From positions 1-5,236 of the forward strand of contig QMQA01000116.1 of NCBI GenBank assembly GCA_003648845.1: a DNA stretch of 5,236 nt. Reading direction: 5' to 3'. Position 1 is the stretch's first letter; each line of letters opens with the position of its first letter. Positions 1 to 5,236 of the stretch are shown here, piece after piece. This DNA comes from Candidatus Aerophobota bacterium (GTDB lineage Bacteria; Aerophobota; Aerophobia; Aerophobales; B3-G15). A program made the position numbers and the translations under genes. Below the pieces are notes generated by a model, which ran no database searches, was not told where the DNA came from, and was given only the letters and a program-made list of their open reading frames with translations.

Positions 1-315
1 CTTTGAGGTGAAAACAAATAATGTGAAGTTTTTCTCTACAGATGTTTCATTCGAATGTATTGAGAGTGTTACAGGATATTCCCCGGGAGAAAGTTCTGAA
101 GGTACATGAACTTTCATGCTTACAAGTTTTTCTTCATCAGGTTTTATCACATCTATACTTTCTGGATCAAAAGTGAACCAGGCTTCATCTGCTTTTGATA
201 CTTTAAACATCACATCATGGATATCAAGGTCTCCTGTGTTTTTGATTCTTATATTGATATGTCTCGGTACACCTCTTTCAACACCAAACTCCATAGGCAT
301 AAACACTTTAAGTTC
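1..315 (-). other. NEW3-like domain, visible part
   Basis: Residues 1641-1745 begin 'AELKVFMPMEFGVERGVPRH', followed by 'IRIKNTGDLDIHDVMFKV', an aromatic 'EAWFTFDPESIDVIKPDEEK', and 'VPSELSPGEYPVTLSIHSNE'. The order N-x-G, W-x-x-x-x-P-x-x-x-x-I-x-P, P-G-E-Y, L-x-I-x-S is that of NEW3 domains, which in other proteins follow catalytic or adhesive regions. It is richer in Lys, Asp and Glu than the rest of the protein and has only two sequons near its end. The final strand 'NFTLFVFTSK' nearly completes the fold, so the edge falls close to the domain boundary. Confidence 0.65.
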
Positions 316-3300
316 GGCCTTTGCTGGTGGGGCTGGGGTTGGTGGTGCTGCTTCCGGTGCTCTTGTAGGAGCTGAAGGCATCTCTTCTTCTGGAGGAGGT
401 GTTGGTGCTTCTGTGACCAAAAATGTTACATTTTTTGTTATAGCTGGTTGAATGGTGCTGTATGTAACCCTTACATTCAGTGTATACACACCAAGAGGCT
501 GATTTGTGAAGATATAAACACTTCTCTGAAGGGTTACATTTTGATTTGATGGTGTGTAAACAGCTTCTGAGGTGTAGTAATAGGTTTGATTATCGGAGGA
601 TACCCAGTATTCAACATCCACATCCTGTCCGTATTCACCCATATTTTCTATAATTATTTCGAAATCCAGGAAATCTCCTGGATAGGTCTCAGTTTCCAAT
701 AGATTTATTCTCACGTCATAAGGTCCGCCTGTGGCAACTCTGAAGGGGTGGTTTGTTATAGTGTAGAGGTCTTCTTTGGATGCCTTGAGAACTGCCCAAT
801 AGTCGCCAGAGGATGTGTTGGAAGGCATAACATAGCTTATCACATAGAATCCCTTTTCAATCCTCTGAACTATAGAATCGTTGAGGTCTGCTGTGAAGTA
901 GATGTTGTTCAGCAGAGGGCTTCCTACATAAACCGTGATATTCATGGAATCCGGGTCTATTGTGTTTCCTGTGATATCCTTTATGGTTATTGCAAAGGTC
1001 ATTGTGCTTTCCGGATACCACACCACTGTTGTTTCTATTCCCGCGTATAGACCTCCGGAAACCTGTTTTTCTGCAACCTCGAATTGAGATTGGTTTGTAA
1101 CATTGACCCATTCTGATGCATTTTCATCATAGAAATAGGAATAGGAGAGAAGAGTGTATGTTCCTACAGGAGCATCTGAAGGTAATTCGAAAATTGGCGG
1201 GGGTAATACAAGACCTTGGTAATCCGTGGTGTAGGATTGGTTGGGAATATATGTGTGGGAGTTAGGATCAAGTACAGTTAAGGTTGTGTTGACATAGGGA
1301 AGACCCTCACCGAGGAGGTCTGTGGCATTGTAATAGACGGAAAATGTATCACCCTGCATATATATGGGTAAATACGTTTTTGCCACAACACGCATTTCTG
1401 TATAAACTTGAAAGGTTGTGAAATTAGTGCTGTTCTCTCCTATACTATCCACAACAAAAACCGTTACATTATACGTTCCTCTTTGCAATGTACTGCCCCA
1501 AGAATCTGGGTATGCCACAGACCATCTGGTCTCGCCTTCAAACTCATAATCCTTTGTCATGTTTTTTTCTGTAGATGTTCCATCAGGTCTTGTGACAGTA
1601 GCTGTTGCATAGAGTATTTCAGAGCCTGAGAGGCTTGTTACATTTGCCCTTATTATCAGAGTTCCTGATTGCTGAATCTTCTCTGGTTCCGTCCCCACCG
1701 TCACCAAGGGTTTTACATATGGAGTTAAAACCACCGTGAGTGTTGTATTAAGAGGGTATGCATTTGTATCATTTGCTGTTATTGTATAGGTCGAATTATA
1801 GTAGGCCTTTGGCTGACCTGATACATTGTAAAGAACGGAAAATATGTGTGATTGCTGTTTGTTAACTGTGAAGTTTGTTTCATTTACATATGTGAAATTA
1901 GAACTGGAAGGAGAGATATTGAACAACAGTGGTATGTTCCCTGTATTTTTCAGAATCACATCACATACCTTTCCCTCTTCAGGAGATTCTGCTTTTTCAC
2001 AATAATCAGGAGTTATATACCAGCTTCCGTTTGCCGGGACTATAACAGAAAGATTTATTGCTTTATATCCGTCATTGTCGGAGGTTATGTTCACCGTTCC
2101 ATTATACATACCCGGAGGATAGCCCAGGGGAACGGTAATGTTAATAAAAACAATCTCAACTTCTCCTCCTTCAATACAGGGGATTGATTCCGGTACGAAC
2201 GTAACTGTAAAATCATGTAGACCAGAAAGATTAAATGTGATGTTTGTTACCGGATCGTTTCCTGTGGAGTTCACGGTGAATGTTCCAAGTATTTTCCAGC
2301 TCCCATGATTTATTGTATTAGAGATATGATCTTCTGGAATTTCCATTATTGTATTGGACAGAACGATTATGGAAACTGAGGTTGTGTTGGTTTTCGTTCC
2401 AATACCTATATCCTCCCATATTACACTGATGTTTACAGTATAGTTTCCTGAAGGTGTTCCTGAAGAAACAGTAATGAAAAAATCAGCAGAACAATTTTCT
2501 CCTCTGGATAGATTTCCGCAAATGTAAAGGCTTTGATTTGCCTGCCAGTTCAGAGGAAGGGAAAGATTAATTCTTGTGTAAAAGGCTGTAACATTTCCTG
2601 TGTTGTTTACAACCACATGAACCTCAAAGGAATCGCTCTGATAGTATGTAACATTTGCCGTGAAGTTCTGCGGTTCTTTCTGAATTGACATGTTTGTTCC
2701 TGTAACAATTACCGTCAGGTTTATTAGATCGTAAGAACCTTCAGAGGAGGTAACATTTATCACTCCTGTATATATTCCAGGTAACTGATCTGAATTTACA
2801 GTTACATTGACCTGCACTGATTGAGTAAATCCCTGAGGAAGAGAGGATATGGTTGAAGGTGTGAACTCTACCGTGAAATTGTTTCCAAGACCGTAAACCG
2901 AGAATGTTATAGAAGTAAGGATATCATTACCTGTGGAGTTCACAGTAAAATTTCCTGCAACGGTTTCATTTCCAGGAGCAAGAATTGCCTGGAGTTCCTC
3001 TTCCTCCACTACCAGAACCGGATTGGAATGAACCGTCACGTTTGCATAGCTTATATTATAACCAGGGCTTGAATCGAAATTTGTCCAGTTTACCAATATA
3101 GATACTGCATGGTCTCCCGGAGTTTCATTTTCGGGTATGGTTATCATAAAGCTTTTTGTACACTGAGCAGAGATCAGTATATCTCCGCAGTGCTCAAATG
3201 TTGAATTGGAGGTCCAGTTTTGAGGAAGGGTAAGGGTTATGTTTGTGTCATAGGCAGAGGAATCTCCTGTATTTTGAAGAGTAATTGTCAAAACATAACT

Positions 3301-5236
3301 TTCGTTGTTGTACAAAGTGATATTATAGGCATGATAGAGCTGGGGTTTGTTTGTTATGCTGACGTTTGTGGTGGGAGATTCTACGGTAAATGTGTCCTCA
3401 CCGTATCCTGAATTCCCATCCTTCTCTGCTGTACAGTTCAGTGTATAAATACCGTAGTCAGAAGGTGTTTGGAATGTAACCAAATATGTACCATTTCCAT
3501 AGTCGGTTATATTGCTCTGCGGAACTTCGGTGGAATCAAATGTACAGTTCAGTGTTGCACCGGGGATCCATATATCCTGTCTGTAGTTTTTAACCTCCAC
3601 CGTTGCATTGGCTATTCTGGGAAGTCCTATCTTGTTATTTTCATCGAAAGAGACGTTTACATAATACTGATCAGTAATGTTGAAAATATAGTAACTTTCG
3701 TTAAGGAAAAGACCATTGGAATCGTATGCTCTGACAGTAACATTCCAATATCCTATGGAAGAGGTGTTAGTAAGGTTGAAATATCCGGAAAAAATTCCAT
3801 CTCCTGCTATCTGATCTCCGTGTGTGCCATCATCGTAGAGAATAACAACCTGATCATCTGCTGGATTTGGGGTTCCCATATCAAGCGTGGCATTCATAGA
3901 AGATATTATTTCCCAAGGATCGAAAGTGGAATTTCCGAATATGAGAATCGATTCGTTACGGTTATAGATTGTGTGTTCTGTTTTGGCATCAATTATTGCA
4001 ATCCATTTTTCAGCTTCCTGCTGGGTGATAATTACTTGATTTACCAGACCATGACTGACATCCTGAACAAGGCTCGGTGTATCAACCGTGTCACCGAATA
4101 CCATGGCTGAGGTTATAACTATTGAGGAGTTTGGTAAAATCTCGGTTTGATCGAGGGTTATACCAATTCTTCCTAAGGATGTGCTATTATCTATCCTGAA
4201 ATTTCCTGTTCCACTTTCATTAACGTTTATTATTCCCGTCATCGCACCTCCCGTGGAATACGTTCCTCTCACCCAGGATCCAGGTTCGGTTGTGTTTATA
4301 AGCAGTTTGTATCCTGCACCATAAGCAAGTTCAACATCAAATCCAAGTACACCGACAATAGAGCTTCTATTGATAGTGCTGTTACCAGTATTGATTATGT
4401 TTTGAATGAGGAAGAACCATGTGGTGTTCCAGTAAAAAACATATTCCTTCACTATATGGGTCTGGTTAGTTTTATTTTCCGGATCGTTCCAGTAGATTTC
4501 ATCACCTTCCTGCCTCACAACGAGTTTTATTGGTCCAAGCTCAAAGGTTGCATTATTTCGCAGATCAAATCCAAAGCTATCATTTCCCTCGGTGAGAATC
4601 GTGTACTCTCTTGTTCTCTCTGCAGCACCAGAGTATGCGAATCCTTCTTCCTCTCTCAGGATTTTGTACACCCTGTAAAGACCTGATGTATTTTCGCCAC
4701 GAAGAGTATCGATGTAAAATTTGTAAAGAGTGTTGTTAACCAGGATTTCTTCACCATCCCAGTAGTATTCAAGACCTGTGTTGAACACTACCGGACTCTT
4801 GTTTCCATTTTCCTGAATATCGAAGTAAATATAATAGTACCTTGTTTGAGTTGATGCCGTCGTTCCATTCATTATAAAAACCAGCTCTCCTACGGCATTA
4901 CTGGAAGCGTTATAATTTTCTGCTTTATCAAACTGGAAGGGAACCTCCCAGAGAAGGTTTCCTGATGAATCGTATTCAAAAAGATGGATAGAATTGTTAT
5001 CAAAGGTTCCGGAAACATTAAGGTCTTCCAGAATTGAGGTGAAGTTTATTTCATATTCTACAGGCCAGTTCTCTCTTGATACACCATTGGAGCTTATATC
5101 AAGTCTGATCCTGTAATGCCATGATGCATTCCACCACTCATCATTATAATTTTCGGATATGGCCGGAGGATTGGAGAAAAATATAAGAAAAAGAAGAATA
5201 AGCATGAATATCATGAAAACTATCGTTTTTTTGTTC
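1..5236 (-). CDS. Giant modular secreted/surface glycoprotein, archaeal type (partial at both ends)
   Basis: One uninterrupted minus-strand frame covers the whole window: 1,745 codons without a stop. The same frame was confirmed at many landmarks from 5214 down to 3. The 5' end is missing because the frame is still open upstream of the first ATG (5214), and the residues before it (NKKTIVF) form the basic n-region of a signal peptide. The 3' end is also missing. The protein consists of a signal peptide, a DUF2341-like N-terminal domain, a long beta-rich region, then about ten Ig-like, COG1361/CARDB-like or NEW3-like modules of roughly 100 residues, with a Pro/Ala linker before the last visible one. 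It has about 98 N-x-S/T sequons and nine cysteines, all between residues 564 and 1091. From what is known of these families, such proteins sit outside the cell and are often S-layer-associated, adhesive or carbohydrate-binding; that role is inference here. No transmembrane anchor is visible, and one may follow beyond position 1. I do not recognise a named gene. Confidence 0.95.
316..408 (-). other. Pro/Ala/Glu-rich flexible linker
   Basis: Residues 1610-1640 are almost wholly Pro, Ala, Glu, Thr and Ser, with a PPPEEE cluster at 1613-1618 and alternating A-P steps at 1626-1638. There are no hydrophobic strands and no N-x-S/T sequons. Such segments act as extended hinges in surface proteins and often sit near a wall- or membrane-facing end. 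It separates the heavily sequon-bearing ectodomain from a sequon-poor, more charged domain. Confidence 0.8.
409..726 (-). other. CARDB-like module
   Basis: Residues 1504-1609 read 'YDVRINLLETETYPGDFLDF', 'EIIIENMGEYGQDVDVEYWV', then 'PLGVYTLNVRVTYSTIQPAI' and 'NVTFLVTE'. The P-G-D then I-x-N-x-G-x-x-x-x-D-V-x-V-x-Y-x-V sequence is the signature layout of CARDB or cell-adhesion-related domains, and closely resembles those in archaeal and bacterial surface proteins. It is the last sequon-bearing module before the Pro/Ala linker. Confidence 0.55.
727..1062 (-). other. Beta-sandwich module (Ig-like)
   Basis: Residues 1392-1503 contain 'TMTFAITIKDITGNTIDPDS', a long insertion 'NNIYFTADLNDSIVQRIEKG', and the closing pair 'GFYVISYVMPSNTSSGDYWA' with 'VLKASKEDLY'. 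The F-x-x-x-Y-x-M-P-x-x-x-x-x-G-x-Y-x-x-x-V/L-x-A pattern is common to Big/invasin-like stalk modules in secreted proteins. Nothing in it suggests catalysis. Confidence 0.4.
1063..1395 (-). other. Beta-sandwich module (MG2/Big-like)
   Basis: Residues 1281-1391 read 'AKTYLPIYMQGDTFSVYYNA', then 'LLGEGLPYVNTTLTVLDPN', then 'DAPVGTYTLLSYSYFYDENA'. The order is: Y-x-x-G-D strand, G-x-P/G-V-x-x-x strand, then a P-x-G-T-Y closing strand. It matches the layout of stalk domains that describe 'qualities supplied to the next strand', such as MG2 or Big-type modules. It is rich in Tyr and Pro and has no cysteine. Assignment is tentative. Confidence 0.4.
1396..1719 (-). other. Beta-sandwich module (filamin/Ig-like)
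   Basis: Residues 1173-1280 begin 'VKPLVTVGTEPEKIQQSGTL', a typical opening strand for macroglobulin- or Ig-like stalk domains. They continue with 'IIRANVTSLSGSEILYATATV' and end with 'RGTYNVTVFVVDSIGENSTNF'. The R/K-G-x-Y-x-V-x-V-x-x-x-D-x-x-G-N closing hairpin is characteristic of extracellular beta-sandwich repeats. No specific family can be named by eye. Confidence 0.45.
1720..2037 (-). other. COG1361/NEW3-like module with Cys1079-Cys1091 pair
   Basis: Residues 1067-1172 contain 'DYCEKAESPEEGKVCDVILKNTGN', with cysteines at 1079 and 1091 flanking a short acidic loop, then a 'KNTGN' turn and several sequons (NIS, NFT, NET, NFT, NVS, NST, NDT, NTT). It closes with 'LNTTLTVVLTPY'. The 'NTG' turn and closing strand are those of archaeal surface-protein modules. 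The cysteine spacing differs from that in repeat units 1 and 2, so this is a related but distinct module rather than a third copy. These are the last cysteines in the visible protein. Confidence 0.5.
2038..2703 (-). repeat. Repeat unit 2 (two-domain A2-B2, 222 residues)
   Basis: Residues 845-1066 repeat unit 1 in order. Matching landmarks sit exactly 223 residues later: Trp897 in 'LPLNW', the Cys906/Cys915 pair in 'CGNLSRGENC', and 'FTVNSTGND' at 986-994. After a one-residue gap the offset becomes 222 for 'PPGMYNGTVNITS' and the final 'LSVIV'. Overall identity is modest, so the duplication is old, but the order and spacing are unmistakable. B2 carries an extra cysteine, Cys1020, where B1 has serine or leucine. 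Confidence 0.85.
2704..3372 (-). repeat. Repeat unit 1 (two-domain A1-B1, 223 residues)
   Basis: Residues 622-844 make up the first copy of a two-domain repeat. Domain A1 (622-739) is COG1361/CARDB-like: 'LTITLQNTG', 'LTLPQNW' (Trp674), a Cys683/Cys692 pair in 'CGDILISAQC', and 'ETPGDH'. Domain B1 (740-844) has an acidic linker 'VVEEEE', then 'FTVNSTGND' (763-771), 'LPGIYTGVINVTSSEG' and a final 'LTVIV' strand, the pattern of NEW3-like domains. The second copy follows with no spacer. Confidence 0.85.
3376..3672 (-). other. Ig-like module with probable intradomain disulfide
   Basis: Residues 522-620 include 'IPGATLNCTFDST' and 'YGIYTLNCTAEKDG', placing Cys564 and Cys601 on two beta strands 37 residues apart. 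A 'DYGNGTYLVTFQTP' strand-turn-strand lies between them. This arrangement resembles filamin/invasin-like domains in which a G-x-G-x-Y strand is followed by a cysteine-linked closing strand. Both cysteines sit inside N-C-T sequons. The module links the motif-bearing domain upstream to the tandem repeats downstream. Confidence 0.55.
3673..3978 (-). other. Ig-like module with DDGTHGDQIAGDGIFS loop
   Basis: Residues 420-521 contain the motif DDGTHGDQIAGDGIFSGYFN at 468-487. It is followed by 'GYWNVTVRAYDSNGLFLNES', a typical closing strand pair of an extracellular beta-sandwich. Loops of the D-D/N-G-x-x-G-D-x-x-x-G-D-G-x-F/Y type are common in prokaryotic secreted proteins, in domains that precede or replace Ig-like modules. 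The five closely spaced aspartates suggest calcium binding, which is inference. The motif gives this module a recognisable identity among otherwise bland beta domains. Confidence 0.6.
3979..4812 (-). other. Beta-rich region of unknown fold (about 278 residues)
   Basis: Residues 142-419 have no internal repeat that I can see and no cysteine. Alternating hydrophobic strands include 'YKFYIDTLRG', 'FGFDLRNNATFELG', 'IKLVVRQEGDEIYW', 'VGVLGFDVELAYGAGYKLLI' and 'RIGITLDQTEILPNSS'. Strands and turns alternate without long helices, except possibly near residues 400-415 (TQQEAEKWIAIIDAK). The region is much longer than one Ig-like module and could be a single large beta-supersandwich, perhaps of the sugar-binding or mutarotase-like kind seen after DUF2341 domains. 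I see no catalytic motif, so an enzymatic role is not supported. Confidence 0.5.
4813..5136 (-). other. DUF2341-like N-terminal domain
   Basis: Residues 34-141 open with an aromatic cluster (WWNASWHYR). They then follow the pattern W-x-Y-R, 'WPVEYEINFT', a D-N-N-S-I stretch, 'G' with an aromatic, and finish with 'TRYYYIYFDI' at residues 131-140. This matches the general layout of DUF2341 domains: W-Y-R near the start, a pV strand, a D-x-S-I-R/H strand and a YYYIYF strand at the end. Such domains occur near the N-terminus of secreted prokaryotic proteins and are suspected of binding carbohydrate, but their function is not established. It lies directly after the signal peptide, so it would be the outermost N-terminal module. 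The family match is by eye and needs a profile search. Confidence 0.55.
5161..5235 (-). other. Sec-type signal peptide (N-terminus cut by window edge)
   Basis: Residues 1-25 read N-K-K-T, then a core of about 16 Ile/Leu/Phe/Val/Met residues (5-20), then S-N-P-P-A. Cleavage is plausible after Ala25 or Ser27. There is no lipobox cysteine, so this does not look like a lipoprotein signal. In-frame ATG codons occur at 5214 and 5205, but starting there would remove the two lysines of the n-region. The 22 bases upstream of 5214 also show no clear purine-rich ribosome binding site. The natural start is therefore most likely just past 5236. Confidence 0.85.

Noticed and set aside
116..451. Plus-strand frame encoding a Gly/Ala/Ser-rich stretch
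   Set aside because: The low-complexity Gly/Ala run is simply the reverse reading of the Pro/Ala/Glu linker of the minus-strand gene.
857..1111. Short minus-strand frame of 84 codons
   Set aside because: It overlaps the giant gene in another reading frame, has a basic, repetitive composition and lacks any recognisable motif.
1852..2187. Plus-strand frame of 111 codons
   Set aside because: It is antisense to repeat unit 2 and the following module. No family signature or plausible ribosome binding site was seen.
2704..3372. Recent gene duplication or assembly artefact behind the tandem repeat
   Set aside because: The two copies have diverged strongly at the protein level, with only short nucleotide identities, so they represent an old internal duplication and not a collapsed or duplicated assembly segment.
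3469..4110. Plus-strand open frame of 213 codons
   Set aside because: It is antisense to the Ig-like, AGDG-loop and N-terminal modules, whose minus-strand frame is continuous and has coherent domain motifs. The plus-strand product is rich in Ile, Val, Cys and Tyr as expected from reversed Asn/Thr/Ile codons, and shows no domain signature.
4381..4450. Possible frameshift at an A/T homopolymer in the N-terminal region
   Set aside because: Re-reading the six-base run at about 4433-4438 gives a smooth frame (VFYWNTTWFF), and the codon phase is the same on both sides.
5205..5214. In-frame ATG codons as the gene start
   Set aside because: Both lie inside the hydrophobic core of the signal peptide. 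The preceding residues form its basic n-region, and no ribosome binding site precedes them.

Overview
The window lies almost entirely inside one very large gene on the minus strand. Read from 5235 down to 1, this frame has no stop codon in 1,745 consecutive codons, and it runs off both edges. It begins inside a secretion signal: two lysines, a hydrophobic stretch of about 16 residues and a small-residue cleavage region. The true start codon is therefore probably only a few codons beyond position 5236. The stop codon lies an unknown distance beyond position 1. Residue numbers in this annotation count from the first complete codon, with Asn1 at 5235..5233.

The product is a secreted or surface-anchored, all-beta, modular protein. 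It carries about 98 N-x-S/T sequons by hand count, many 'NTG' turns, and repeated 'PGxY' signatures typical of archaeal surface proteins of the COG1361/CARDB/NEW3 type. With frequent ATA, AGA and AGG codons and moderately low GC, this points to an archaeon, either a euryarchaeal or a DPANN-type lineage. I cannot place it more precisely from sequence alone.

Layout from N- to C-terminus (high to low coordinates): signal peptide (residues 1 to about 27); DUF2341-like domain (34-141); a long beta-rich region of unknown fold (142-419); a domain with a DDG..GD..AGDGIFS loop (420-521); an Ig-like domain with a likely disulfide (522-620); two tandem copies of a 223-residue, two-domain repeat (622-844 and 845-1066); five further beta-sandwich-like modules of about 100 residues each (1067-1609); a Pro/Ala/Glu linker (1610-1640); and a sequon-poor NEW3-like domain (1641-1745) that continues past the edge. 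Boundaries are judged by eye and are approximate.

I see no second gene, RNA gene, mobile element, CRISPR array, promoter or terminator. Open frames on the plus strand, and the short one on the minus strand, are shadows of this gene. The likeliest role is structural or adhesive at the cell surface, but no function can be assigned with confidence.
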